A stretch of 64,000 bases of DNA, from assembly GCA_022836615.1 (NCBI GenBank), contig MU405222.1, positions 186,001-250,000 on the forward strand, given 5' to 3'. This document shows, piece after piece, positions 33,842-47,634 of the stretch (the stretch's first letter is position 1; every line of letters begins with the position of its first letter). The translations under genes and the position numbers were made by a program. The notes beneath the pieces were generated by a model. The model searched no databases and was not told the DNA's origin. It saw nothing but the letters and a program-made list of their open reading frames with translations. Source of the stretch: Annulohypoxylon bovei var. microspora. Taxonomy: Eukaryota; Ascomycota; Sordariomycetes; Xylariales; Hypoxylaceae.

Positions 33842-35795
33842 TATGTTGGTTGCTGAATAGTACTATCTCGGGAATGTGTATAGATAGTACCTAGGTAGGC
33901 AACTTAAAGAATCTGTCCCCTGACTGATGACTGTGCTGCGTCTTCGGAACAATTCACGATATTCAAATAATTCAGATGGCAACTGCACAAATGCCCATCA
34001 TGATAGCTGTAAGCTTAAGATGGCTAAATGAGATGAGCATACAGAGTAAGGGTAAAACTCTCGATGCTGACTTCCGGGGGTGTGGCGTAGGTATTCTTAA
34101 TTAGTTGGTACTTCGATCGCAAAATGTTTTTATCGTTGTCGGATAGCAATGTTGTACTTGGTTTTTTATACTTTGAAGCCTCGATGCTTCATGAGGTGTT
34201 GATGCATGTGTTGATGAAGTGCAAATACAGTGTAAAACATAGTGCGAAAAATCCTGGTTTTAGGAATTCAGCCTATGAGCGAAACCCAATTAAATGGTAC
34301 ACAGGCAAAGTTAGAAAGAGGACAGTGAATATTGTGGGTAATGTACACTGTAGTATATACCGACGTACCTGTAAATATCGGCGTTTCCTTCCTTCAATGA
34401 TGTGTTACCTACAATCTCCTTCACCACCTAAGTACCTATGTACCTCTTAGCTTACATTCGTGGCACTTGTCGTTTGTTGAGACAAACGTATGGAATTCGA
34501 TAGGCAAAATTTACATCTTTCATCTTTTCCTTCAATGGTCCAATATGTAAGGTACCTACATCTAAGTAAGGATTACCTGTTAGACCACACATCTTAATTT
34601 GCATACATGCACATTTTGTAATTTGACTCTGAAGGTTGATATGGATTTAAAGAATTACTTGCGCCAAAAAGCATGTTGTAGCTGCAGGGAACAAGTAGTT
34701 TAGCTCACGAGACTTCCATGAGGACACGCTGCCCCGCCGACTAATTTTTGATTCGACGCGGCTCTGCACCGCTAGACCCGCAATGTCCCACTAGCACAAA
34801 TCTATTATGCAACAAACTCAAGCTAAGCCATACTTAGGCACATCCCGCCAGCTGGCAGCGACGGAACCCTTGCACAAAAACACACGATGAATGCATAACA
34901 CACGCGCCTGTGCTCAGAAAGAGTTAATGGCTGAGGTACCTGGGTACGTTATTAACGGTTAGGAAACTTCACGATACAGTACTTAGATACATACAAAAAG
35001 GTGTTCCTTAATGGATCAATTCTCCGAAATGACTTGAAAAGCATTGTTTACCTACTCAGGTCAAATTCCTTCAGTATTCAGGGTTGCGTATTATTGAATA
35101 TGTAGAATCCCGTTGTTGCTAGGATACTCGTTCCGCACCGCTGCTTCCTGCTGTGTAGATTGGTAGACCATAGACCTACATACATACATAGGTACGAAGC
35201 TACGTACCTACATATGTACATATCATAGTACATATGCCGTCCCCTTAGCCCTGGAAGATCACCAGAGTCCCTAAACTCCCTAACCAACCCGCCTACAGAA
35301 GGCTGTTTTCTCCACCTTCCACAACGACAACTCAAACTTCATATCTGAAGTGTCCAACATTGAACATCGACAATTCACTCGTCTCCTTCAAGCTAAGAGG
35401 CTCAATTTGAGCTATCTTACATGAAGATATTTTCTATTAATGTTCTACCTCTGACGGTCACTAATTTAGTTACCTGCCCACCTTATGCGACAGCCGTAGC
35501 CGCGCCGCCGTCTGCCTCCTTACGCCCTAAACCTTGGGACCTTATATCATTTTGATTCTTCCCTCGCCTCAAACAGACGGTGAATTCACATCATAATTCT
35601 TCTCTTCGATCACGCAACGCTTCCCAAGCCCGATACCGAATTACATTACATATTTTGGAATTTTCGGAATCCATTATAGCGACGCGTCTATCGGCATTAA
35701 CATTACTCTCTATTTCCTACCTATACAATCTCCTAAAGAGAGTAGAGAGTCGGGCGTCCCCACCCCACTATCAGTAGGGGGTTGTGACCTACAAG
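33842..35795. other. 2-kb divergent intergenic region
   Basis: It holds the promoters of TFIIIC tau95 and the B56 gene. CTAGGTAGG (33891-33899), TACATACATACATAGGTACG (near 35176) and similar TACCTA/TAGGTA strings are frequent. An open frame of 108 codons (34124-34450 +) has no recognisable domain. Confidence 0.5.
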
Positions 35796-37988
35796 ATGAA
35801 GCGCTTCAGCCGAGCCGTATGTTTGCCTTTGGTTACAGTTGGCTTTTCTATACGTAGATAACCTTGAACATGCTAACCAACAAACGTTCGATAGCTCTCG
35901 CGAGGGAAGAGCGATAGCAAATCCTCCAAGAAAAATAAGGATTCTAAGGATGGAACAGCTTCGCCCTCCTCAAGCGGTTCACGAGAGAACCAGTCGCCTG
36001 TATTGACTCCCTCTTCGTCTACCTCGACTTTGAACGACATTAGAAATAAACCTCTCCCCCCTAACAATGCCGGGACACACGGCGGTGATCACAGTAACCC
36101 GGCTTTACAAGCTCAAGCCGGTCAGGCGCCTACCCAAGGTGGCGTCGATAGATTCAATGTAGGCTCTTCGCAGTCACCAAATGGCGCTGCTACGCCTTCT
36201 CGACACGGCACTCTCCCGCCTACCGTGGTTATTAGTCCTAGTGCTCCAGTATGTTACTACCCCCTACTACCCCCGATAACATCGAGACATCTGCTAATTT
36301 CGCTCTCTATAGCACATTCCACCTCCTGGTGCTGCCGAGACAATGCCGCACGACCTCGCGCCACCTAAGGCCGGTCAGAAGTCGCTGATGTTCGATCGTC
36401 TGCACCAGACACCGAAGGATGTCCCCGAGGGTCTTAGAACACCTAGAAGACAGAACTCGTCGCGATTCGACATATCGACGCACCGAGAGCTTGAGAAGCT
36501 CCCGGGATTCCACGAAGTATCGCCCAACCGCCGACAGGAACTTTTTATGCAGAAGATTGACCAGTGCAATGTCATCTTTGACTTCAATGATGCTAGTGCC
36601 GACATGAAGTCCAAGGAGGTCAAGCGCCTAGCTCTGCATGAATTGCTTGATTATGTGGCCAACAACCGCCAGGTCATCACGGAACCTATGTACCCTCGAG
36701 TTGTTGAAATGTTCTCCAAGAACTTGTTCCGACCAATCCCGCCACCAATGAACCCCCAAGGCGAGGCTTTCGATCCTGAGGAAGATGAGCCCGTTCTTGA
36801 AGTGGCCTGGCCCCACATTCAGGTCGTCTACGAATTCTTTTTGAGGTTCATTGAGAGTCAGGACTTTAACACGAACATCGCCAAGGCTTACATCGACCAT
36901 AGCTTCGTGCTCCAACTCTTGGAACTTTTTGACTCAGAGGATCCACGCGAGAGAGATTTCCTCAAGACGACTCTACATCGAATTTACGGGAAATTCCTAA
37001 ACCTTCGTTCTTTCATAAGACGTTCGATTAACAACGTCTTCTTCCAGTTCACCTACGAGACTGAGAGATTCAACGGCGTGGCAGAGCTTCTGGAGATTTT
37101 AGGATCTATTATCAATGGATTTGCTCTTCCCCTAAAGGAGGAGCACAAGCTATTTCTTACTAGAGTGTTGCTGCCTCTTCACAAAGTTAAGAGTCTTAGC
37201 ATGTACCATCCTCAACTCGCGTACTGCATTGTCCAATTTTTGGAAAAAGATGCATCTCTGACTGAGGATGTCGTACTTGGCCTTCTTCGATATTGGCCCA
37301 AGGTTAACAGCACGAAGGAAGTTATGTACCTCAACGAGGTAGAAGACATTTTCGAGGTGATGGATCCTGCCGAATTTGCCAAGGTCCAGGAGCCCTTGTT
37401 CCACCAACTCGCAAAATCCGTCGCAAGTCCGCATTTCCAGGTCGCGGAGCGAGCCTTGTATTTCTGGAACAACGAGTACTTCTGTAATCTTGTGAGCGAC
37501 AACGTCGAGATCATCCTGCCTATTATGTTTGCGCCGCTGTATGAGAATTCTAAAGGGCACTGGAATAGGTAAGCAATTTAAACGAAGGAATTAGTTCTTT
37601 GGTCTAACAAAAATGTGTTAGAACAATTCACGGAATGGTTTACAATGCGATGAAGCTATTTATGGAGATCAACCCACAGCTCTTTGACGACTGCTCTCAC
37701 GAGTATACCGAGCAGCAAAACAATGCTGCTGCGAGAGAAGCTCTTCGCGAGAAGAAGTGGGCTGCCATTGCGGACCAAGCCAACAAGAGGAAGTCAAATG
37801 GCACGTCAGGAAATGGCCACCCGGCCCCGAAACTGAACATATTACCACGAGTTGATGAGGCTGACACGGTCACGGAGGATAACCAGAAGAGGCTGGACTC
37901 GCTTAAGCTACAGGATGCCGACCGAAGTAACCGCCGTCCGAATACCCATGAACGGCAGGGTTCGACGGGATCTGCAAGAAGCCGATAA
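35796..37988 (+). CDS. RTS1: PP2A regulatory B subunit, B56 family
   Basis: A 665-residue B56 (B') regulatory subunit of protein phosphatase 2A from four exons: 35796-35816, 35895-36248, 36313-37568 and 37622-37988. The first exon gives only MKRFSRA, and the second continues LSRGKSDSKSSKKNKDSKDG, the delta/Rts1-like basic start. An approximately 120-residue Ser/Pro-rich disordered region precedes the B56 HEAT-like core (about residues 180-560). The core has YPRVVEMFSKNLFRPIPPP, FLKTTLHRIYGKFLNLRSFI and ALYFWNNEYFCNLVSDN. The tail is basic and polar. In yeast the homologue Rts1 directs PP2A to septum, kinetochore and stress functions. It acts in cytoplasm and nucleus. Confidence 0.94.
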
Positions 37989-39578
37989 TTCTGTTTTCTC
38001 TTCTCGGGAACCTTTCGACGAATTGTGTTCCGGTGATACTGGGGCGTTCTCACGATAGACCTTGTAGGCGATGGTGACCTGGTTTACACAAACCTCCAAA
38101 ATTCCGTTTCGATTTACACAACCATACATTTTCACAACCCATTGTTTTCAGCAACCATCAGACCGCAACTTCTTCGGCCTAATTTCTGTGGTACTCAACA
38201 TCGACTGACATTTGTCGCCGATATGATCTGTGTTCCGATCGCAACCAACAAAGGTGGACCTGGACCCGATAAAGCGAGTTTTGCGGTTATACTCGACCCC
38301 TTAGGCGATCTGTTGGCTTGGTCAATCCCTGGGATGTGGGGCACATCTCAGGTGCCAGGTATTTTCTTTTCCAGTACATACTTGGCGGCTGTCGTATATC
38401 GTTCAAATTCGCCTTTCGTCTACAGTGAACAGGAATGGGTAGAGAGTTTGGTATGTGTGTCCCATACGAAATTAGGCCTACTCTTATGAACACGAGACCT
38501 CAACAAAAGTGATTATCGTTGCAAGAGAATACATCCGGAGATGAAGAAGGGCGGACCATCCTTTGAGACGCAAGTCGACGAAGCGTGTGCGCAAGGAGAC
38601 GGAATGAAGGTTCAGGAGGCGTGATAGCTCCCACATGTATGGATTTTGTCAACCTATTATCAGGACTGACGAGTCGAAACAAAAAAAGCTTTGACTCTTA
38701 GTGGCGTCTAGAGGAAGGAATAGGGCAATGAGATGACACGCGGTTTTTTACTTTGCAAACGATAATGCGATCTTCATAGACCTTCTTTCTCGCGGGGTGT
38801 TCTTCTTTTTTCCTCCGCACGCGCTTTTTCTTCTCTCTTCTTCCACGAACCTTGAGTATTCCTAGTTAACGAACGAGACGATGGTGATGAGTATCCATGT
38901 ACCCTATTGTGAGTGAGATGTCGCCGAGACCGAGATATCGTTACCGTTGCCGAGTTGTCGAAACCGGAGTTGATTGCCGGGGATGTTCAGATGTTGGTTC
39001 TTACCAGAGAACGGGTTGTCAGCCGGGGAGGGTTTGTCGTGGCTGATCATGAGTTGTTGCCGAATGTGAGATGCTATCAAAGAGCCAGCTGTTCCTGGCA
39101 TGGGGCAATATCTGCTTGCAGTATTCCTCGGCATCTTGTAATTAGCATCAATTTCCATTATTTTTGGAGCAAATTTTGGGGTGTTGAGGAGATGGACAGT
39201 TGGACTGATTTGGATCAACTGAACTAACATTGGACAGCCGGCTATCTACGTAAGAGTGGGCATCTAAATAATCCTTTCACTCGTTGCTCTGATTTCCCTG
39301 GTCTATCTTGGATTTCATGTCCACGTAGGGCTAATTACGAAGACTGTAGAACTGTGCCTACCTATCTAATACTACTTAGGTAGGTAAGAATATGGCAATT
39401 GAAAGGATAGGTAATGTTATAGCTCTAGCATTTTCATGCGGTCAAGATACTCCTTGTTGGCTTCTCTTTGCTTAGACTACTTTCATTTTCATGTACTATC
39501 ACAAGCAAGACATATGTTCTTGTAGACAACTAAGTTGAGCAGTATATATACATAACCCCCTTTTTCCTTCTCACCATC
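37989..39578. other. Convergent 3' region, no gene seen
   Basis: A 1.6-kb stretch between converging genes. Open frames at 38142-38489 (+) and 38904-39230 (both strands) lack recognisable domains, and part of the region is probably the B56 3' UTR. A pyrimidine-rich block lies near 38781-38845, and the TTAGGTAGGTAA motif is at 39376-39387. Confidence 0.5.
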
Positions 39579-41242
39579 CTACTCCCGTACATACCCCAGC
39601 GCCTGCCCCATCTTAACCTTCTGCCCCTTCTCCACGGCCCAGACGAACCCGCCCTTCGCACCCGGGTGCTCATCAACAGGGGCCTCGAATACGAGCACGA
39701 CAGTGCTGCCAAGCTTAAAACCACCCATCTCGTCGCCGCGCCTTAGCGCATGGCCCCCTAGCACCGCGCTCGCGGCACCATACGTCGCCTCTGTGAAGCC
39801 GGCGTACGGCTCCCCGCGGGCGGCGGCCTCCTCGGCCTCGCGATCGGCCGCGGTGTCGGTGAGCAGGGAGTTGGTGCGCAGCTCGCGATCGAAGTTAACC
39901 GTGATAGAGCCGACGTTCGTCGCGCCGACCGGAACGAAGCTGAAGAAACCCCAGCGCCAGCGCCCGAGCAGGACTACGCGCTCGTTCAGCGTGAAGAGCC
40001 CGGGGAGCGTGCGCTGCAGGTAGGGGGAGACCGAGTACAGCTCCCCCGCGAAGTGGCGCCGCCGCTCGACGACCCAGTTCGCGGGCGAGTGGAAACGGTG
40101 GTAGTCCCCTGGCGCGAGGTACACGACGGCGTAGTAGAGCGCCGTGCGGTTGTCCGGGGATAGGAGTGCGTACCAGGGTTTTTCGCCGAGGGCGAGGTCC
40201 GCGCGGACTTCGGAGACGGCGCCGGGGCTGGAGGGCGTGGTGGATTGGTCATCCAGACGCTTGGTCTCGTGGCCGTCGTCGGGGCCGGAGAGGAGGTTGG
40301 GCAGGGTGTAGGATATGCCGTTTACTCGTGCGAATTCCTCGTCTGATGGGACGACTTTTTCGTCGCCCCGCTTTGGTGGGGTCGTTTGATCGGTTGCTTC
40401 TGATTTCACACTGGACAGGCTGGGCGTGGGCGTGTGCTTGCCTAGTAATGCGTCTATAGTATATGTCATACCTTTAACCTGCTCGATGTCGTTGCCTTCG
40501 ATCTTTCCAAATTGGAGCACACGCCCATCAGACGGCGACAGCAATGCGTCCGGGCTAGGGTCCAGGGGTCGGACACCAGGTTTCAGGGTACGGTAGAAGA
40601 AGGATGCAAGGTTTGGGTACACGTGAAGATCTGGTTCGGAGACCTCGTCTAGGTTCACTCCGAAAATGAAGGCGTAGAGTTTGAAGCCGGGCACCCGGAG
40701 GTAGTACGGAATTGTGAGCTCGTTGAACTTTCCCCATAGCCTCGACATAGCCTTTAGTGGTAACGTCGACATTACTTGGACTTGCCTAATAAGAACGGGT
40801 CAGTCATTATAACAATGACAAGTCTGGTGATCCATTATGTGTCGAGCACATACCAGGGACCATCTGGCCGTATTCGGGCCCGTCTCCTAGGACGGGTTCC
40901 ATCGTCACTGGCAGCCTCCCTCTCTAGTCTCTCTTTTTCGCGGGCTTGAGTCTTGTAGAACTGTACGAGACCAAGAAATCCAACTCCCAAACCGACGGGT
41001 ATAGGATACCACCTGACCTTCGTATCTCTTAGCGCCGTCCGCAATCTTGAGCCGAAGCTCTCATTATTTTGATATTTATGCGACGATCGATGGAAGCATC
41101 GTTTCGGGGTGGCGATGAATTGTCTCGTCGACCGTCGTGTCGCCGCCGTATAAGTCTGTCGAAGCATACATGGCGATAAGGGGCGTTTCGATGCGGGCGA
41201 ATGCCCTCGGACCGTGGCTGAACCTAGACTTGCCATTGACAT
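39579..41242 (-). CDS. PSD1: Mitochondrial phosphatidylserine decarboxylase
   Basis: A 531-residue proenzyme that decarboxylates phosphatidylserine to phosphatidylethanolamine in the mitochondrial inner membrane. Exons are 41242-40854 and 40785-39579, with a 68-bp intron. The N-terminus is basic with an MTS-like composition (RRSTRQFIATPKRCFHRSSH), followed by a membrane helix, VGLGVGFLGLVQFY. The LGST self-cleavage site at 488-491 creates the pyruvoyl group on the serine. YLAPGDYHRFHSP carries the conserved histidine motif. An insertion of about 80 residues rich in Ser, Thr, Pro and charged residues (near 230-310) separates two core segments, as in other fungal Psd1 proteins. The core is GC-rich. 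The gene is divergent from the UBL gene. Confidence 0.94.
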
Positions 41243-42174
41243 GTCTTATGTTCTCACTTAACGACTTAGAATAGTGTCATTTAAGTTTTGAAGAAATGGC
41301 AACGCTAAGATGGCTTAGTTTTAAGTCGGCGCATATACGGAAAATATAGTAATTAGTAATTAGTCAGGGATAATGGCATTTAATTGATACTAAATAACCT
41401 TTAAAAGAAGAAAAGGAGGCAAGTAATTCTGTATAAACTGTGGTTCTACTGTGGAACTTTAGATTTAAGAATTAGAAATGTTCGAGTAGAGATCTTTGAT
41501 AGACCTACATGTTGCTAGTGTACTGCACCTTCAGTTTGACCCTCAATGACGCAGAATGTAGTGGAGCTGAAAGTTAAAGAGCTATCCCTTTTCAGCTCAT
41601 TTTCGAGGCGGTGGAAGTGGGCAGAGTTTAGAGTGGAGTAGATACCGAGAGATACGTACCGATACGTAACCTGGCGTTATTCCTTTTTGGCAAGAGTGAA
41701 TCGAAACTTTACCAAATGTGCTACTGACTAGAATATTGTTAGGTAGAATTAGGTAAGCAAAAATGACATGGACAGCTTGCATTGACAACTTTCAACTGTT
41801 CCGTTTCAACCAATATGTAACTCTAAATGTCGACGACGACAAACAACATCTTCCCTCCTTTACCTCAACTTTTTTATTTTCCGTCCCTTTATTAACTTCA
41901 TGTCTTGATTAATTTAATTAATTTCTCACCTTTTCTTAATAATCCCTTCCGACCCTACATACGAGAAACGTGTCTCTTACGGGTAATCCTAAGTGATGGT
42001 TCCCACGCCTGCCTGACATGGTTCCTATTCTCACTTGAGAGTATTAAACCTGGTTAGGTGAATGCGCAACTCTCATTTAGAATTTGTTGCTCGCGCTCAT
42101 CCTCCCTTTAAGCGCCTCTATTAGAGGAGTTCTTGCACCCTCCCAACATTTTTTTCTGGAAGGCGTAAATCAAG
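41243..42174. other. Divergent intergenic region, no gene seen
   Basis: An AT-rich spacer that holds the promoters of the PSD and UBL genes. TTAATTTAATTAATTT occurs near 41909. Only one chance open frame of 63 codons is seen. Confidence 0.5.
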
Positions 42175-44515
42175 ATGGCATCCGAAAGAGCTGGTCCAGC
42201 TACCACAGCTGCAGCCGAGTCAGCAACTTTCACATTACAAATCATATCGCCTTCTGTGGGCATACCACAACCTCTTGCGCTCCAGGAACTACCAACAAAC
42301 ACCACTGTCAAACAGTTGAAGGAGCGGATTCGAAATGCAGTTGGTATGAGACCTACAGATGAGGCCCAGCGCCTTATTCATCGAGGTCGCCTACTTGGTC
42401 GGGACACTGAGACAATGACTGAAATTTTTGGGCAAGAAACAGTATGTTTTCTCTTCTTTTACGAGTATTCTACAACTCGAACGGAATTATCGTCTTCTAA
42501 CTAGTTATCGTAACATATAGCTTCGTTCTACAGAGCCTCAGTCATTGCATCTAGTCCTACGAGATCTTTCCGACGGCCGAGCAACGTCTGCGCCGAATGC
42601 GTTTAATTCTACAAACCAGACCTCCACCACAAGTCAACCATCGACAGCAGGAGCTCAGATCCCTCCGCAGTTTCACCCGCATCAGCATCACCACGCAAGT
42701 CCTTTCCAAGCTCAACCACAAATCCGAATCGGGGTACCAAATTACCCAGGTACTGCTTTTGGACTTCCTCAGGGTCCGATTCCTGGGGTGACTCCCTTCG
42801 GTCAGGCGCCAGTTCCACCTTCTCAGCTTACACGAGAACAACACAGCCAGTGGGTGAGAGCTATGGATGCGCACATGAGTTCTCTTGGCCAGAACCACCG
42901 ACCGGTCATGCAAGGTGCGCAGGACATTCCTCCTGCTAGCCTTAGGGGAACGCCTGGTGCTAGTACACCTGGAAGGACTGCTTCGCCGTTCCAGTCAGAT
43001 GCCACTCGTACAACAGTTCGTGAAGGAGTTGGCCCCAATGGTTTACAATGGCGCGTCACATACAACGAAACTTTCGTAAATCCGTTACAACGACCAGGGA
43101 GAACAGGATCGCCGTTCCCGGCCGCTGAGAGTGTCCTATCACGACCCATTCCAAGTAGAGGCCCGCTATCCGGCAACGAGGTTCAGAATATTTTTCGAGC
43201 TGCGGATGCCGGATCGGCCACCAGGGTCATGGCCGATGCCATGCGTAGAAATGCTAGCAATTCTTCCTTAGCCAACCTTGCTGCTAGCCAGTCTCACCAC
43301 CCCATTCCACCTGGAGTTACGACACCATTAATTCCGTCTCGAGCGGGTAGTGGTACAGCTACCCCTGATCTACTTAGAGCAGCTGGACGAACTCGAAGTC
43401 CGCAAACGAACCAGACACAGACACATCCGTCTCAAGGTACACCGGAAGTATACATTCTGTCTTCCCCTACGGGACCGCGCGCTCTTTTGCTCAACAACGG
43501 CCTAGAGACTTACTACAGTCCTCAAGTGCGAACTACATATCAACCCATTGGTCTACCATTTGGCCAGAGACCACTGCCGCACACATTTACCAATTTAAAT
43601 CACTTGAATCCGCAATACATGATACCAACACCAACTATCCAGCCGCACATCCCTCAAATTGGACGAGGTCACATAACCAGTCCCCAAGCAAGCCATACCC
43701 CTCAACCACAACAACCAGTTCAGCCGCAACATGGCTTGCCCCAACCACCTCAGCATCAGCATCAGCATCTTCCTCCGCCTCAAATAGGACATGCCGTTGC
43801 ACGCGCGGATAATCCGCAGGTACAGGCGATTAGAATAGCTCAGCTCTGGCCTCACATATGGATGATTATTCGCTTAGGTCTCTTCATCTGGTGGTTCACG
43901 TCACCTACTTCTGGCTGGTCTCGTTGGATAACTGTTGTTTCTATTGCAATCACGCTCTTCCTCGTAAACATGGGACTCCTGAATCCCTTTGCGGATCAAT
44001 TTTGGGTTCCCGTTCGCCGACACCTTGAGAATCTAATTCCTCTCGCCGATGGTCATCAACGAGGCGCACAGGCACACGGAAGAGCCGCTAATGGCGATAC
44101 CGCAGCAGACCCTGGACAGCAAGGGGAAATGGACCCCGCTGATACTGCAGCTAGATTGGTACAACAACGACGTGATGCCAACGCCAACTGGTTGATGAAC
44201 CAGGTCAGGAGGCTAGAGCGTGCCGGGATCCTGTTCCTCGCTAGTATCGCACCAGGAGTGGCTGAGAGGCACATCGCACAGATGGAGGCGGAAGCACGAG
44301 CTGAGCGAAGACGCAGAGAAGCCGAGGCCGAGGCTGCTGCAGCCGCTGCTGCTGAACAGTCCGAGAGACCGGAAGGATCGGCGGATGCTGAACAGAATGC
44401 CGAGGATGGCGATTCGGCTGCTCGTGCTCGCGAATCCGAGGGGCGTGAACAGACAGCGGAAGGCGAGAGGAACAATGAAAGGCCTGCCGCGGACGAGCCA
44501 CTGATCGCCGTGTAA
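42175..44515 (+). CDS. UBL-domain ER membrane protein (Herp/Usa1-like)
   Basis: A 753-residue protein from two exons, 42175-42441 and 42521-44515, joined in phase 0. Residues about 18-105 are a ubiquitin-like domain (LQIISPSVGIPQPLALQELP, then VKQLKERIRNAVG, RLIHRGRLLG and LHLVLRDL). A long disordered region rich in Pro, Gln, Ser and Thr follows (about 105-520). Two hydrophobic segments near 530-580 form a membrane hairpin (MIIRLGLFIWWFTSP, then WITVVSIAITLFLVNMGLL). The C-terminal part holds RRLERAGILFLASIAPGVAE and a highly charged, alanine-rich helix. UBL plus paired membrane helices is the layout of Herp and yeast Usa1, which organise the HRD1 ubiquitin ligase in ER-associated degradation. 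The function is inferred from this layout. Confidence 0.82.
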
Positions 44516-45396
44516 ACCATCGGTTAATACGCCACGTCAAAAATGAGATGTTGAGCAGAAATAGATACGAAAGAGTTGTTTCGGAAGCTGGGATATTCTG
44601 TCAAGTGGCAGGACCGTAGACTTTAAACCATCAGGACTTCGTCCCAACTATTTCATTTCTCTGTGAAGCGGCAAGACTCCTTATTAAGTTTCCATTCCTA
44701 TGGATCACGAAGGAGACATCACCAACCGCGGTAGCAGCTGTGCGGCCCACGAAAAATTCTATGTACGAGATAAGACTATGGGCAGAGTGGTAGGACCCTG
44801 GGGCCACGTTGGACCTTGGGGGTTTCTTGTACACCAATGTTGGACGGAGTTTTGTGCTCAGGGAACGATTAGCTAGGTAGCCACGGGAAGGGAGGCCCGC
44901 GTGGCTAACGGACGTGGAAAAGAGAGGCTATGACATGACATGAGCGATCGTGCCGAATCAGACCATTATAGGGAAATGTCTGGAGTACTTGTGTGTGTTC
45001 CGCCTATGTAATGCTGTGTGAGTACGAGATATGCGCTGTAGAGATGTATGTATGTTTGTATGATAACCATAACTTGGATTCCCCTTTACATGTAGTAATT
45101 TCTAGCTACATACTGTGTGAAGGCTAGAAATCTACCTATCTGCTGTATAGTCCTTGGAATAACAAATCACATAATCCTACAACCATAGGCAATCAGTCCC
45201 AGCCACAATTCAGCTAAAAAGACATGAATCTACTGATGCAATTATAATTCATAACACTACACTACCCTAACACAGATACTGTTCATTCATCGGTTCGAGC
45301 ATACGCGTTTCTTCTCATCCCCTTTCCATTCGACCGCATTCATCTATGTACACAGTCCCCTCCAAGATTTTAGAGTGTAAACAAGATTTCTCCCCT
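44516..45396. other. Convergent 3' region, no gene seen
   Basis: A spacer between converging genes with TGTATGTATG-type short repeats near 45048. No gene or RNA was recognised. Confidence 0.5.
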
Positions 45397-47634
45397 TTAC
45401 TCGTCCATGACGGCGGCAAACTTATCCAGCATGTTCTGCTGGGTGCTCTCGTACTGTCCTCAAATTAGCATTCATTCATTTCACTAAGCACCTACTCGTC
45501 TATAGCTCGCGCTGGAATGAGTAAGGGGGGATGGGTACATACCTTCTTGCTAATGGCCTCCTCCCCTTCGCTCGGCAGCTCGAACTTGAGCTGTCTCAGC
45601 TGGGCCTGGAGGTCGCTCGTGGCCTCGCGGACCTTGGCCCAGCTCTGGCCCTGGGCGATGGCCTTCTGCGCCTCGTCGTGGAAGCCGACCATGAGCTTCA
45701 TCATCCACTCTGTCTTCCAGATAGGGCAGAACTGGTCGTAGTCCGAGTATCCATTCTGCTGGAGGAAGTCCTCCTTGAGCAGCGTCGCCATGTCCAGCGT
45801 GATCTTGTCCGGGTCCGACAGCGCCGACTTGCCGACCAGCTGCACGACTTGGTCCAGCTCTTCCGAATCTGACAGGAGCTGCTTGATGCGGTCGCGCAAC
45901 CGCGGGAACTCGGGGTAGTCCTTCTCGTACCACTTGTCCAGCGTGTTGGTGTACTTGCTGTACGACACCGACGTGTTGATCGAAGGGAAGTGCTTTCGCT
46001 GCGCTAGTCTCTTGTCGAGACCCCAGAACACCTGCACGATACCCAGCGTCGAGCTAGTGACGGGGTCGGAGAAGTCACCACCGGGGGGGCTGACGGCACC
46101 GACAATGCTGACACTGCCCTCGCGCTCGGGCGAGCCGAGGCAGCTCGTCTTCCCTGCACGCTCGTAGAAACTGGCTAGCTTAGCACTGAGATAGGCGGGG
46201 AAACCCTGATCAGCAGGCATTTCACCGAGACGACCGGAAATTTCACGCAGAGCTTCGGCCCATCGGGACGTGGAGTCAGCCATCATAGCCACATCCATGC
46301 CCTGGTCGCGGAAGTACTCAGCCACAGTGATACCGGTGTAGATGGAAGCCTCTCGGGCAGCCACGGGCATGTTGGACGTGTTGGCGATCAGAGTAGTTCG
46401 CTTCATGATAGGCTCCTTGCGGCCCTCGACTTCGATAGAAAGCTCGGGGAAATCCTTCAAGACCTCAGCCATCTCGTTTCCTCGTTCGCCACAGCCCACG
46501 TAGACAATGACGTCGCTGTTCGAGAACTTAGAAACGGATTGCGAAATGACAGTTTTTCCACATCCGAAAGCACCAGGGATAGCCACAGTACCGCCCTGGA
46601 CACTGGGGAAAAGAGCGTCCAGGACTCGCTGGCCGACGATGAAGGGGCTGCTGGCAGACAGCTTCTCAGTCGTCGGTCGAGGGACACGGACAGGCCAGGT
46701 CTGCATCATGCCGTACTCGGTCTTCTTGCCGTTGAATTCGACCTCAAGGATCTTCTCATCCACAGTGTATTCGCCCTTGCCGACGATCTTGGTAATAGTT
46801 CCCCTCGCCCGCGGAGGCAGCAGAATCTTGTGGACCTTAATGAAGGAGTTTTCGAAGACGGTTCCCCACACGTCGCCGCCGGAAATGTGATCGCCAACCT
46901 TCAGGGTAGGCGTGAACTCCCACTTCTTGGTCCGGTCGAGGGCGGGAGCCGCAATACCACGCGGGATATAGATGCTCTGGGATACTTGAGAGATCTTCTC
47001 GAGGGGTCGTTGGATTCCATCGTAAATGTTGTGTAATAGACCGGGACCGAGCTCGACGGAGAGAGGCTTTCCTGTACGTTGAACGGGGTCGCCCACGGTT
47101 ATACCAGCTATTCTTTGGTATCAGCTTTGTTTCATTTTTCTATTTTTTTAGTATATTAATGACGACGCACCGGTCTCTTCGTAGACTTGAATGGTAGCTT
47201 GGTCACCGTTGATCCTAATGACTTCACCGACTAGGTTATCGTGGCCAACTCTTACGAGCTCGTACATGGCAACTCCGATCATGTCCTCGGCCACCACGAC
47301 GGGTCTATTGTAGTTATTCGTCAGTTTATAAACTTATGGATATATGAAGAAGAAGCATTGCGGCGTTTACGAACCCGGATACGGAGTAGATCTTGCCTAT
47401 ACATGTATGCGATTAGCTTAAATAACGACGGTATATACGATAGCAGAGCTACATACCACTATTGAGCCCATCTTCGCCATTTGTGGCTTTCGCTGACTAT
47501 ATTCACCAAGGTGTATTAGAGATTAGAGTTGCAAACTAGCGAGGTAAGACAAAACAAGCTATTTCTTTTGTTCCAAGTTTTACTGCAGATTGAGAAATAG
47601 ACACTGGACGATGGACGAAGCTTACCGGAGCCAT
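45397..47634 (-). CDS. VMA1: V-type proton ATPase catalytic subunit A
   Basis: A 608-residue catalytic subunit A of the vacuolar H+-ATPase V1 sector, from six exons: 47634-47626, 47496-47457, 47396-47375, 47304-47171, 47107-45543 and 45453-45397. Several exons are very short. The P-loop GAFGCGKT lies at about 247-254 and the second nucleotide motif is SRWAEALREISGRL. The site YVGCGERGNEM, where some yeasts carry the VDE intein, is uninterrupted, so there is no intein. The C-terminus TQQNMLDKFAAVMDE comes from the separate last exon. The enzyme hydrolyses ATP to acidify vacuoles and Golgi. A long open frame continues upstream of the chosen ATG without a stop (see the entry at 47635-48105). Confidence 0.95.

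Noticed and set aside
38142..38489. 115-codon open frame after the B56 gene
   Set aside because: No domain, no homology recognised and no splice context; more likely part of a 3' UTR.
46400..46520. Possible VDE-type intein in VMA1
   Set aside because: The insertion-site sequence YVGCGERGNEM is continuous.
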